IMG/VR virus record: IMGVR_UViG_3300046520_000152
Location: 1-37,895 of that record
Direction: 5' to 3' (one strand)
DNA length: 37,895 nt
DNA from: a virus
Part shown: positions 15,183 through 22,488 of the stretch, piece by piece
How the letters are laid out: the number at the start of each line of letters is the position of its first letter
Numbering within the stretch: position 1 is the stretch's first letter
Made by a program: the position numbers and the translations under genes
Notes under the pieces: generated by a model
Database searches by the model: none
Seen by the model: the letters and a program-made list of their open reading frames with translations, nothing else
What the model was told of the DNA's origin: nothing

Positions 15183-15680
15183 TCAGTTCTGAATGAGAAC
15201 CTTGGCGGGGTCGAAATATGCAAGTAGCCGCTCAGTCAGCACGTTGTACAAGGCCGCAAATTGACCCGCCTTGACCTCTTCAGGGCTGATGATCACGGGA
15301 GTAACGTTGTTCTGATAGTGAACAGCAAACTCGTATCCCTGATCGCAGAACTTCGCTGAAATCGGGAAAGTGAGAGTGCATCGCGGGATGGCATCGTCAG
15401 ACCCAAGCACGGTAACCGCAATCGTGAAATCTACAACTCCACCGGTGCTGGTGAGCGCCATCCAGCGTTTTTCCTCAAAACCGGTGCCATTGCCGGTACC
15501 AAGCATTACATACCGCCCAGATTTACCGTCTGTACCTTTCCACAGCTGGTCAGGTGTTCCAAGGTAATTTCCGAACCCTGAGACGATATTGCCAGCCGCT
15601 CTCGCCAAAAGATTCAGCTGCATATTCTGCGCGGCTTCCTGCTCCTGGAATCGGTTCTTTATCTGCTCATACAGCGTCAT
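15183..15680 (-). CDS. Hypothetical phage protein
   Basis: A 165-residue protein with no family recognised. It starts with a helix (LYEQIKNRFQEQEAAQNMQL), then a Gly-rich stretch (GNYLGTPDQLWKGTDGKSG) and a probable beta domain. The ATG at 15680 has GGAGGT 5 nt upstream, the best ribosome site in the neighbourhood; the longer frame is rejected. Terminators flank it on both sides, so it may be a separately transcribed accessory gene. Confidence 0.75.
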   Translation of the reverse strand: MTLYEQIKNRFQEQEAAQNMQLNLLARAAGNIVSGFGNYLGTPDQLWKGTDGKSGRYVMLGTGNGTGFEEKRWMALTSTGGVVDFTIAVTVLGSDDAIPRCTLTFPISAKFCDQGYEFAVHYQNNVTPVIISPEEVKAGQFAALYNVLTERLLAYFDPAKVLIQN

Positions 15681-15735
15681 CGCCACCTCCTTTTTGGATA
15701 ATGGCAAGATGACACAAACAGGAAATTTGCACCAG

Positions 15736-15762
15736 AAAAAAGCCCGACTCAATGGTCGGGCT
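15736..15762 (-). terminator. Intrinsic terminator
   Basis: On the minus strand, the stem AGCCCGAC / GTCGGGCT with a 6-nt loop is followed by six T. It ends the early right operon downstream of the 229-residue gene. Confidence 0.85.
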
Positions 15763-15842
15763 TCGGGGTCAATCCTCGACTTGCGCAGGAATGACAGGAT
15801 GCGGATAATTTCGCTCATCCGCTCACTCATGTCAACTATAAG

Positions 15843-16532
15843 TCACGCGGCGACATCAGACAGAACACCCTCCGTGCGAAGGATCTGCTCAGCGTGCGCC
15901 AACGCTTCGTCAATAATGCCATTGAGCTTTTCATTGATCCCAGCACGCCAACGACGGCGAGTCGACTCACCCGCCGCATCCAGGTCCCAAGTGTTCATGT
16001 CATAGAAGCTGTCCGGCAGCACGATCATGTCGGCAGATCGCGATTCAGCAGTGCGTAGCCGAGCTTTGCCTGCTGCAACAGCCGCACTGACCATTGCCTC
16101 TCGGCGCCAGTCGGGCGCATCAAGCGGGATCTCCACCGATACTGAGGTTGCTCGCTTTGGCCTTGCACCTGGCAATTTAGGAATAGCCCAAGCAGTAACG
16201 GCCTTGTAAAGAAATACGGCAGGCGCAGGCGTCGCGATGACCGCCCTGAGTAGGCTGATTGCCTCGACCTTCTTACCTTTGTGCGTGGAGTACTTCGCCA
16301 CAAGCGCATGCCAGTGGCGAGGGGTGAGAAGGTGGTGAAGACGTGCAGCAATCCAGTAGTCGACCTGGTCGCGATCCAGACTTCCGTCGCTACCGCGTGC
16401 CAGCGTTGAAATGTCACCGCCTTCCTCTTCCACGGAGCTGTACAGCTTTTGCCAGGCCTGCCCCTTAGCGCCGCTCTTGGCCTCAGCCGCAAGAGCGGAC
16501 ACAACAGCACTCGAAACGCTTTGATAAATCAT
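15843..16532 (-). CDS. Conserved phage protein, candidate late regulator by position
   Basis: A 229-residue protein that is the last gene of the early right operon, where lambda has Q. The sequence is helical, with a central basic segment (HLLTPRHWHALVAKYSTHKG) and many Arg and Trp residues in the C-terminal half (ESTRRRWRAGINEKLNGII). GAGGG lies 6 nt before the ATG. No Q family motif was recognised, so an antitermination role is inference from location only. Confidence 0.6.
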   Translation of the reverse strand: MIYQSVSSAVVSALAAEAKSGAKGQAWQKLYSSVEEEGGDISTLARGSDGSLDRDQVDYWIAARLHHLLTPRHWHALVAKYSTHKGKKVEAISLLRAVIATPAPAVFLYKAVTAWAIPKLPGARPKRATSVSVEIPLDAPDWRREAMVSAAVAAGKARLRTAESRSADMIVLPDSFYDMNTWDLDAAGESTRRRWRAGINEKLNGIIDEALAHAEQILRTEGVLSDVAA

Positions 16533-16541
16533 GATGTGCCC

Positions 16542-16856
16542 TCAGTCCCCGGTGTAGTTCGATCCGCCTGCGCCCAGACGGTTGTTCTGTTCGTACTGCT
16601 CGTACGCGCCGCCTTGGGCATGACGAGCACGGTTCAATTCGGCGGCCATGTTGCGCAGCTTCATGTTCAGCTGCGGCACTAGGTCGTCGAGCGGCAAAGC
16701 ATCACCGGTCGCCTGGCAGACCCAGCCCGATGCGTGACAGTTGGCGCAGTCGAGCTGATGAAACACGCCGCTGATAGCGCCAGTGCCACGGCAGGCGCCG
16801 CACTCCATCAGCGGCTTCAATTCCTTGCGGAAGGCAGGGCCATGGCTCTTTCTCAT
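16542..16856 (-). CDS. Zinc-finger phage protein (DnaJ-type CxxCxGxG)
   Basis: A 104-residue protein. Residues ~18-47 hold CGACRGTG and CANCHASGW, two Cys pairs with the Gly pattern of the DnaJ cysteine-rich repeat, which should bind one zinc. The C-terminal half is helical and polar. It precedes the candidate late regulator by 9 nt, so the two may act together. It probably binds nucleic acid or a host protein; the exact role is unknown. Confidence 0.7.
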   Translation of the reverse strand: MRKSHGPAFRKELKPLMECGACRGTGAISGVFHQLDCANCHASGWVCQATGDALPLDDLVPQLNMKLRNMAAELNRARHAQGGAYEQYEQNNRLGAGGSNYTGD

Positions 16857-16875
16857 GCTTTTGAAACCTCGCCTT

Positions 16876-18156
16876 TTACGGATTCTGAATAACGCTAGAG
16901 GCCGCGTGTTTCATGGCCTGAGCAGGGATATGCGAATTTCCGTTTCCGCCGTCTTTCCACCCATGTATCTGGGCGAAACCACATTCGTCTAAACGGTGAT
17001 GCCACTTCTCAAGCGCCTCACGCTTCAGCAGTTCGGCATGGGTATGGATGTAGGTCTGAACGTTGCGGGTCAGCGTGTGGTTCACCAGCATCTCGCCGAT
17101 CAGGTAATCAACCCCGAGATCAGTCCATGCGGTGCGCGCCAGTTTGCGCAGGTCGTGGCTAGTCCACTCACCCTGCCCCAGCCGGGTGAACACCGCACAG
17201 GCCTGGCCTTCGGTCATCGGGCGGCCGTTCTTGCTCGGGAACAGATACGTGCCTTGGTAGCCCTTCGATGCCTGCCATTCGCGATATCGCTTCAGTAGGC
17301 CAACCACCTGCCCAGTCAGCGGCAGACAGTGTTCGCACCGGGTCTTGGTGTTCTCAGCCGGCAGGAACCACTCGCCGCCGTCAGCGATAGCGAAGTGTGA
17401 CCAGCGGGCCTGACGCGTCTCCCCGACCCGGGTGCCGTGGCAGAGCATCAGCAGCGCCAGCATGTGGTCAGAGGGGGCATGATCAAAGCCATCGGCGAAT
17501 GCCTCAACCAATGACTCGATTTGCACGCCGCGCAATCGGGACGTTTTCGGCTTGATCTTGGCCTTGGTGAAGTCGGTGAACCTGAAGCCCGCAATTGGAT
17601 TGGTGGCGATCAGCTTGAGCTTTTCGGCCTGTTTGAATGCCACCACCAGTACGCCCCACATCAGCCGGACATACGAGAGCGATAGCTCTTCCTGCATGGG
17701 CCACATGGCCTCTCGGTCGATGGTAGCCCGCGACACGTCGCATATTTGCATCTCGGCAAGACGTGGCTTCAGATGGCAGTGAATTGCTGACTTGGCCGAG
17801 GTTCGGCGCTTATCCGAAAGGCTGCGGTCGCGGGATTGGCGCTCCGAGTACCAGTCGAGCAACTCGCCGACCGTTTGGAGCGTGCCAGCCGCAGCAGATG
17901 CAGCAGGATCGGCAGCCAGGCGCGCATGGATCTGCGGCATCACGCCGGCCAGCGCCTTAAAACTCAAAGCTGGATAGCCGCCCACCTTGTTCCACTTTTT
18001 CTTGGTCACCAGATACCAGGTGCCACGATCGCGCTTCAGGTTGAAACGCAAGTACAGCCCTGGGTGACGCGGGTCGCGGATTGATTCGTACTGGCCGGTC
18101 GCGGCTTGCCTGCGAATCTCAGCGTCGGAGAATGAAACGATGCCGGTCTTGCTCAT
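16876..18156 (-). CDS. Second tyrosine recombinase, inside the early right operon
   Basis: A 426-residue, apparently complete integrase-family enzyme. The N-terminal ~90 residues resemble the P4-type arm-binding domain (GLYLRFNLKRDRGTWYLV, then VGGYPALSFKAL). Residues ~95-190 form a SAM-like core-binding domain. The catalytic set is present: R243 (HGTRVGETR), K271, H334 and R337 (SHDLRKLART), H360 (NHTLTRNV) and Y369. ATG 18156 overlaps the VRR-NUC stop by ATGA. It is far from the attachment site, so its role may be resolution or a relic of another element. Confidence 0.9.
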   Translation of the reverse strand: MSKTGIVSFSDAEIRRQAATGQYESIRDPRHPGLYLRFNLKRDRGTWYLVTKKKWNKVGGYPALSFKALAGVMPQIHARLAADPAASAAAGTLQTVGELLDWYSERQSRDRSLSDKRRTSAKSAIHCHLKPRLAEMQICDVSRATIDREAMWPMQEELSLSYVRLMWGVLVVAFKQAEKLKLIATNPIAGFRFTDFTKAKIKPKTSRLRGVQIESLVEAFADGFDHAPSDHMLALLMLCHGTRVGETRQARWSHFAIADGGEWFLPAENTKTRCEHCLPLTGQVVGLLKRYREWQASKGYQGTYLFPSKNGRPMTEGQACAVFTRLGQGEWTSHDLRKLARTAWTDLGVDYLIGEMLVNHTLTRNVQTYIHTHAELLKREALEKWHHRLDECGFAQIHGWKDGGNGNSHIPAQAMKHAASSVIQNP

Positions 18157-18584
18157 GCAGCCACCACGGTTTTCGGAAGTCGGAGGTATGCCCGGATGTG
18201 CTCCATGGCGTCGAAGTGGCCACGGCACACGATGGCGAGATAGCCCTGCTCGTTCAGGCGGCGAATGCAGGCGTGCTGGCTGGCCGATATCGGGGCGTCG
18301 TTCGGCGGCGTGGCCTTGAACTCCAGGTACAGGCCGAAATAACCGCCACGGGCCATGGTCAGCACCAGATCAGGAATACCCGCCTTCACGCCTTGGGCCT
18401 TCAACTTTGCGGCGACAGCCTTGTGCCGCTGTCCGCCGTTCGGAACGTGATGGATGTGCTCCCACGCTTCGGGGTGACGTACTCGGAGCTCAGCGAGCAG
18501 AGCCGCCTGCTCCAGCCCCTCGCGGTCGATCCTTGGCGCCCGCACAGCCCTTGGCTTGTAGGTTTTCAGCTTGAACGCTGTCAC
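18153..18584 (-). CDS. VRR-NUC domain nuclease
   Basis: A 143-residue protein with the VRR-NUC pattern: VPNGGQRHKAVAAKLKAQGV, then GIPDLVLTMARGG, GLYLEFKA (the D and ExK of the PD-(D/E)xK site), ASQHACIRRLNEQGYLAIV and a C-terminal helix. Stand-alone VRR-NUC proteins in phages are thought to act on branched DNA during recombination, taking the place of RusA or NinG. It is coupled by 4-nt overlaps to both neighbours. Confidence 0.9.
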   Translation of the reverse strand: MTAFKLKTYKPRAVRAPRIDREGLEQAALLAELRVRHPEAWEHIHHVPNGGQRHKAVAAKLKAQGVKAGIPDLVLTMARGGYFGLYLEFKATPPNDAPISASQHACIRRLNEQGYLAIVCRGHFDAMEHIRAYLRLPKTVVAA

Positions 18585-18886
18585 GCCGCCACCCTGCCTT
18601 CGGCTACCAGGATGTCTAGCGTCCGAATGATGCCTTCGAGGTGCATCCGGCGAAGTTCGTCGTGGCTGAACTCGGTCCGGCTGCGCGCATCAACAGCGTC
18701 GTGGCAAGCTGAGCATGCCCAGGCGGCCTGCAGGTCGTTTGGCTTGATCCCCATGCCGCTGCGCGTGCCTGCCAGGCGGAAGTGGGCCAGCACTGTGGTT
18801 TCGGGGTTGCCATTGCACACGCCCGGCACGCGGATCTGGCAGTCACGCCCGCGGGCGGCCTTGGTCAGCTTGGTCTGCTTACTCAA
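18581..18886 (-). CDS. YbcO-like (DUF1364) nuclease-type protein
   Basis: A 101-residue protein with the DUF1364 pattern: KAARGRDCQIRVPGVCNGNP, then TTVLAHFRLAG, GIKPNDLQAAWACSACHDAV and a closing helix. The Cys/His set suggests an HNH-like metal site. Related E. coli prophage protein YbcO lies in the nin region. TTG at 18886 is chosen because GGGAG lies 6 nt upstream and it overlaps the stop of the small ORF before it. The frame is open further upstream. Confidence 0.85.
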   Translation of the reverse strand: MSKQTKLTKAARGRDCQIRVPGVCNGNPETTVLAHFRLAGTRSGMGIKPNDLQAAWACSACHDAVDARSRTEFSHDELRRMHLEGIIRTLDILVAEGRVAA

Positions 18887-18996
18887 AGGCCGCTCCCGAA
18901 CTGGTATTCGAACGGCGCCACCTGGCTGGAGTAGGCGCACTGAATCAGTGAACAGGCGCTGCGGGCCACGCCGATCAGAGCGATTACGGTTTTCAT
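18883..18996 (-). CDS. 37-residue small phage protein
   Basis: ATG at 18996 has AAGGAG 6 nt upstream and overlaps the stop of the DUF3310 gene (ATGA). Its own TGA overlaps the TTG start of the YbcO-like gene. The predicted peptide begins MKTVIALIGVARSACSLIQC and ends FEYQFGSGL. Tight coupling on both sides and a strong SD argue that it is translated. Function unknown. Confidence 0.65.
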   Translation of the reverse strand: MKTVIALIGVARSACSLIQCAYSSQVAPFEYQFGSGL

Positions 18997-19211
18997 GCGG
19001 ACTCCTTTTTCGATTCAAGCTCGATCAAGAGCTCGAGGAAGTGCTTCGCTTTCTCCAGATCAGCAAGGCCACCCTTCTCGCGCCAGCGGGTTACGTACTT
19101 GATGACGCTGCCTTCGGCGAAAGGAATGCCGTTGGCATGGATGTATTCGATCGGCTGGATCCTCAGCGACTTGTAATGGCCGCCGGCTACTTGCGTGTCG
19201 AGGGCGCTCAT
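18993..19211 (-). CDS. DUF3310 protein
   Basis: A 72-residue protein with the classic pattern GGHYKSLRIQPIEYIHANGI, then EGSVIKYVTRWREKGGLADL and EKAKHFLELLIE. DUF3310 proteins are common in phage replication regions and have been linked to nucleotide or MazG-like metabolism; activity here is unproven. The ATG shares a base with the upstream stop (TAATG). Confidence 0.92.
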   Translation of the reverse strand: MSALDTQVAGGHYKSLRIQPIEYIHANGIPFAEGSVIKYVTRWREKGGLADLEKAKHFLELLIELESKKESA

Positions 19212-19729
19212 TACGCCGCACCTCCGATTTCCTTGAGCAGGCTCTGCAGCTGTTTCAGCTTTGCCGTTGCCTGGGCACTGCCCTCGCGCTCAGCCTCGAC
19301 AGAGAGAGCAACTTCCTCTATGCGAGTGGCCATCGCCTTCATTCGGGCGCTAAATTCATTCGCTAGGGTCACGACCTCGGCCGACAGCCCCGCAAGGGCG
19401 TCAAGCGCGTTGATTTCGGCCTTTTTGGTGGGAGTTACGACTTCGACTGCTGGCTTCGACATGGGCTTTTCGATCCTGAGTTTTATGGTTACGGCGTCTC
19501 GCTGAAACTTGCTGCCCACGGGTTCGCGGATGATTCCGGCATCTTTCAATTCGCCCAGCGCGCGGCGAACCGCATGCACGGATACCGAAGTCGCGTTGAC
19601 GGCCAGCGCGGCGCAGTGGATGTCGTGCGCGCTCCACGCTTGCTGGATGGGTACGTGTTCGAAGACTTTTCGGGCGGTGGATGACTGCCCAGCGAGAAGC
19701 TGCTGAATGCGGGAATCGGTAAAAGCCAT
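19211..19729 (-). CDS. Hypothetical replication-region protein with N-terminal winged helix
   Basis: A 172-residue protein. Residues ~15-80 read as a winged helix (KVFEHVPIQQAWSAHDIHCA, then HAVRRALGELKDAGIIREPV). The C-terminal ~80 residues are coiled coil (AKLKQLQSLLKEIGG at the end). It starts on the stop of the P-like gene. Probably DNA-binding; no named family was recognised. Confidence 0.75.
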   Translation of the reverse strand: MAFTDSRIQQLLAGQSSTARKVFEHVPIQQAWSAHDIHCAALAVNATSVSVHAVRRALGELKDAGIIREPVGSKFQRDAVTIKLRIEKPMSKPAVEVVTPTKKAEINALDALAGLSAEVVTLANEFSARMKAMATRIEEVALSVEAEREGSAQATAKLKQLQSLLKEIGGAA

Positions 19730-20409
19730 CAGCTGACCTCCTTCGGTGCTTCGGCTGGATTGACCCCGGATCGGCGGGCGCGCAGTTCGGCCAAGGCCTG
19801 GTTTCCGATATCGGGTGTGCGGCGCGCTTCGGCCTTGGCCGGCAGTGCCAGCGGCATCGCCTGAAGCGGCAAGCCTTCAACCATCCGCCGAATCGTGATC
19901 ACGTAATTGCGCTCGAACAGCTTCAGAGCCAGCGAGGTTTCCAGCCTGTTCAATGGCTCGAATCCGCATTCTTTGGCCGTATGCCAGACGGCGTCGTGGC
20001 TCCACTTGCCCTGCCCCGCCATGGATGGGTGAGCATTGCGGCAGGCTTCGCGGAATGCCTTTTCCAACGGAGGAATGCCGAGCATCTCCGGCGTTGGCTG
20101 GCACATCGCGACGAACTCACCGGAGCTTGGAGCGAAGGGTTTTTTCATCTTCCGGCACTGCTCGATCCCGAAGCGGACCTGCTCAATCTTTTGGATGCCT
20201 TCAGCCATGAAGGCCTTGGTCCACGACGCTTTTGCAGCCTTCAGCGCATCGTCGTCCGGCCATGCCTGTTTCCACGCTGGGAATATCGCCATCAGCTCGC
20301 GGAATAGCGCATTGATGACCTGGACAGTCCCGGCGTCAGCCTTGAGAGGCACGACGGCAGCGGTCGGTACGTTTGGCATTTGCTGCAGCATGTTGGAAAC
20401 GGATTTCAT
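19729..20409 (-). CDS. Replication protein P-like (helicase loader)
   Basis: A 226-residue protein. It shows the lambda P family pattern in the middle: INALFRELMAIFPAWKQAWP, then WTKAFMAEGIQKIEQVRFGI, and KPFAPSSGEFVAMCQP. Members recruit the host DnaB helicase to O bound at the origin. ATG 20409 shares its A with the stop of the O-like gene (TGATG). One codon earlier a TTG also exists. Confidence 0.88.
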   Translation of the reverse strand: MKSVSNMLQQMPNVPTAAVVPLKADAGTVQVINALFRELMAIFPAWKQAWPDDDALKAAKASWTKAFMAEGIQKIEQVRFGIEQCRKMKKPFAPSSGEFVAMCQPTPEMLGIPPLEKAFREACRNAHPSMAGQGKWSHDAVWHTAKECGFEPLNRLETSLALKLFERNYVITIRRMVEGLPLQAMPLALPAKAEARRTPDIGNQALAELRARRSGVNPAEAPKEVS

Positions 20410-21200
20410 CAAAGACCTCCCAGGTCATCGCCCCAGCTGGTGTCGTTGAAGTCAGGAGCTTTGCCCTGCCCGGATGCCTTCACGCGCTCACGCTTCACCC
20501 ACTGCACCAGCCGGTAGCACCAGCCCGCTCCCGAATCCACCGTGGTCGGTTTGGCGATGAAGAAACCCATGAACGCTCGGATCGCTGCGTCAGGTACTGC
20601 GTCGGCTGGCAGGCCCGCGATTGCTATCTGGTCAGCCAGAGATTTCGCGTTTGGCTCCCACTTGGCGAACATGGCGAAGCGCTGGTTTGGCGATTGGCAC
20701 TCAGCGGCGACGCTCTCTTGCCGGTCAATCTCGTCAGCCAACTCGCGCTGCTGCAGCTGCTCTTCGGTTACCTGATGGTTAAGTGGTGTATTGGGTGCAG
20801 CTGCTGCACCCCGTTCTGCGTTTTCCTGCACCCCGTTCTGCTGTGAGCTGCACCCCGTGCGGTTATCTGCACCCCGTTCCTTGCGGGGTGCAGCATTTGC
20901 ACCCCGTTTAAGCTGAAGGTCGTACACCACCGGGCGGCGGTCGCGACGGTCGATGTAGGCCGCGGCGATTGCCTGATTGCCTTCGGTGATGAAGCCAGCC
21001 TTCTCCAGCTCATCGAGTTTCAGGCGAACGGTGCGCTCGGAAAGACCAGTGTCTTCGGACAGAGTCAGTGCAGATGGGAATGCGCCACGACCATCGCTAC
21101 CGGCGTAGTTGGCCAGGCAAAGCAGTACATGACGGGCAGCAGGGTTCTCGAGGGAAGCCTTCGGCAGTGCGAGAGCCCATGACATTGCTTGAACGCTCAC
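20409..21200 (-). CDS. Replication initiator O-like, helix-turn-helix protein
   Basis: A 263-residue protein. Residues ~15-90 are a winged helix (ARHVLLCLANYAGSDGRGAF, then LSEDTGLSERTVRLKLDELE). A linker containing the iterons at DNA level follows (~100-150). The C-terminal part (~170-250) matches the DnaT-like domain (AIRAFMGFFIAKPTTVDSGA, WCYRLVQWVKRE). It should bind the origin and P. The GTG overlaps the antirepressor stop; an ATG five codons in is an alternative. Confidence 0.85.
   Translation of the reverse strand: MSVQAMSWALALPKASLENPAARHVLLCLANYAGSDGRGAFPSALTLSEDTGLSERTVRLKLDELEKAGFITEGNQAIAAAYIDRRDRRPVVYDLQLKRGANAAPRKERGADNRTGCSSQQNGVQENAERGAAAAPNTPLNHQVTEEQLQQRELADEIDRQESVAAECQSPNQRFAMFAKWEPNAKSLADQIAIAGLPADAVPDAAIRAFMGFFIAKPTTVDSGAGWCYRLVQWVKRERVKASGQGKAPDFNDTSWGDDLGGL
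20804..20909. other. Probable phage replication origin with iterons inside the O-like gene
   Basis: Direct copies of TGCACCCCGT begin at 20805, 20827, 20849, 20868 and 20898 (last copy preceded by T rather than C), with spacings of 22, 22, 19 and 30 bp. An inverted copy (GGGGTGCA) lies at 20885-20892. They fall in the linker-coding part of the O-like gene, as in lambda ori. The repeats shift reading frame between copies, so selection is on DNA, not protein. Confidence 0.8.
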
Positions 21201-21937
21201 TGCGCGACTCCAATGTTCTTTTCGGCCAGCACGGCCAGTCCTTTCGGGGTTACGAGGGGTTGAAACGCAGCGCGCTCTACGCCGGTTTCGGTGTCGGGTT
21301 TGAGCGCGGTCACCTTGTGCTTCAGGAAACCGGAGCGAATACGCGGCTCCATAGCGATCCAGCGAGTGGAACCACCACGGCGGTATATCCAGCGGTTGGC
21401 CTGCAGCCAGTCGAAGAGCTTCGACGGCGGTACGCCCAGTTGCTTGGCCGCGTCGGTGATGCAGATCGCGCCCTCGGCAGCAGCAAGGCGGCGTATGGCG
21501 GCGACCTTTGGAGCCTGCAACTCAATCACTCCGAGGAGCCGACTGTTTTCGCGGGCTTGGTCAGCAGCCAGTTGGAGCGCTTCGGCGTAGTTCGCGGGAA
21601 TGCGCGGGCCGGCCTGTTCTTCCAGTTCCTGCCAGCGGTCAACCAGGCGAGCGGTGAATTCGGGGCTGAGCTGTGCGACGACTACGAAACTGTCGCGCTT
21701 GCCGATGAGGTAGTGCTTACCTGGACGACCAACACTGGCAGGGTATTCCTCAATCTGAGGAGAACTTATTACCCGGTCGCCCACCAACGTATCGATGGTG
21801 CGCTTGACGTTGTCGTGACGCTTGCCAGTCAGCTCCGCGATCTCCCGGGACGACATCACCTGACGCGACAGGTCTGGTTGAGCGGTGAAAACTGACGAAT
21901 CAGGTGGGCTCTTGCTCTGGGTAGTCGTGGTGTGCAT
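21197..21937 (-). CDS. Phage antirepressor-type protein (Rha N-terminus, KilAC-like C-terminus)
   Basis: A 246-residue protein. Residues ~25-100 match the Rha regulatory domain (MSSREIAELTGKRHDNVKRT, YLIGKRDSFVVVAQLSPEFT, RLVDRWQELE). The C-terminal ~110 residues match the antirepressor KilAC domain (ITDAAKQLGVPPSKLFDWLQ, then NRWIYRRGG). It is probably a DNA-binding regulator of lytic or lysogenic choice. ATG 21937 has GAGG 8 nt upstream; the longer frame reads through a hairpin and is rejected. Confidence 0.85.
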   Translation of the reverse strand: MHTTTTQSKSPPDSSVFTAQPDLSRQVMSSREIAELTGKRHDNVKRTIDTLVGDRVISSPQIEEYPASVGRPGKHYLIGKRDSFVVVAQLSPEFTARLVDRWQELEEQAGPRIPANYAEALQLAADQARENSRLLGVIELQAPKVAAIRRLAAAEGAICITDAAKQLGVPPSKLFDWLQANRWIYRRGGSTRWIAMEPRIRSGFLKHKVTALKPDTETGVERAAFQPLVTPKGLAVLAEKNIGVAQ

Positions 21938-21964
21938 AATCAGCCTCACAAGTGTTGTTGAAGA

Positions 21965-21990
21965 AGCCGGGCCGCAATCCCGGCTTTTTT
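21965..21990 (+). terminator. Intrinsic terminator, plus orientation
   Basis: AGCCGGG / CCCGGCT with a 7-nt loop is followed by a T run to 21990. It points rightward although the surrounding operon runs leftward. It may stop antisense transcription entering the region, or lie upstream of the small plus-strand ORF as an insulator. Confidence 0.7.
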
Positions 21991-22065
21991 GTGTCTGCGA
22001 TTTAGGTGTCCGGCGCATCCGTGGTAGCTTTTTGCTTCCACACGAAAAGGCCTCGGAGGCCGGAC

Positions 22066-22311
22066 ATGAAACTCAAAGGGTTGGTTTATCGAAGCTTTGC
22101 TCAGCGTCATATACTTCGTATGGAGGCTGGCTACACCGTGGTCGACGCTGTGGATGGGGAACTCCAAGCGCATGACACAGTGACTGGATGTCTTGAGGAT
22201 CACGGTCAGGTTTTTTTGAAAAACCACAGAAGCGAAGAAACCGTCGAAGTTGACGTCTTAGCCTTTCATGCCACCCTAGAAAGCGCTTTAGCTCTGCTTC
22301 GGAGTAGTTGA
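22066..22311 (+). CDS. Possible 81-residue protein convergent with the early operon
   Basis: ATG at 22066 has GGAGG 7 nt upstream. The peptide looks protein-like (MEAGYTVVDAVDGELQAHDT, then VEVDVLAFHATLESALALL). It overlaps, on the opposite strand, the poorly conserved-looking C-terminal half of the next minus gene. It could be an inserted accessory gene that extended its neighbour's frame by chance. No promoter was recognised. Confidence 0.45.
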   Translation: MKLKGLVYRSFAQRHILRMEAGYTVVDAVDGELQAHDTVTGCLEDHGQVFLKNHRSEETVEVDVLAFHATLESALALLRSS

Positions 22312-22486
22312 CGCCCCCTACCATGTCCTCGCGCAGAACGTGGTCCGCGATTCGTACTGCACCAGCGATCCGATAAGCGCGCTCAGCTGGGCTATGCCCT
22401 CGCGTTCTCAATGCTTCTTCAGTCAGGGCAATCGTTGAAGCGACAACGGCGTCGTAGGTGGCTTGGTCAACCTTCAGGGGCTTCAT
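22073..22486 (-). CDS. Short conserved phage protein, C-terminus doubtful
   Basis: A 137-codon frame. The first ~80 residues look conserved in Pseudomonas phages (AYRIAGAVRIADHVLREDMV, then NYSEAELKRFLGW). The remainder is rich in Arg, Pro and Gln, lacks protein-like periodicity and lies antisense to the plus-strand ORF starting at 22066. The true protein may once have ended near residue 85. Start and upstream gene are 2 nt apart, so it belongs to the early operon. Function unknown. Confidence 0.65.
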   Translation of the reverse strand: MKPLKVDQATYDAVVASTIALTEEALRTRGHSPAERAYRIAGAVRIADHVLREDMVGGVNYSEAELKRFLGWHERLRRQLRRFLRFCGFSKKPDRDPQDIQSLCHALGVPHPQRRPRCSQPPYEVYDAEQSFDKPTL

Positions 22487-22488
22487 GA

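Noticed and set aside
18081-19505. 474-codon plus-strand ORF
   Set aside because: It lies antisense to five well-supported, coupled genes (VRR-NUC, YbcO-like, DUF3310 and neighbours) and reads as shuffled composition.
22049-22061. Palindrome GGCCTC-G-GAGGCC as an operator
   Set aside because: It overlaps the SD of the small plus ORF, occurs once, and shows no promoter nearby; more likely incidental or a weak RNA hairpin.
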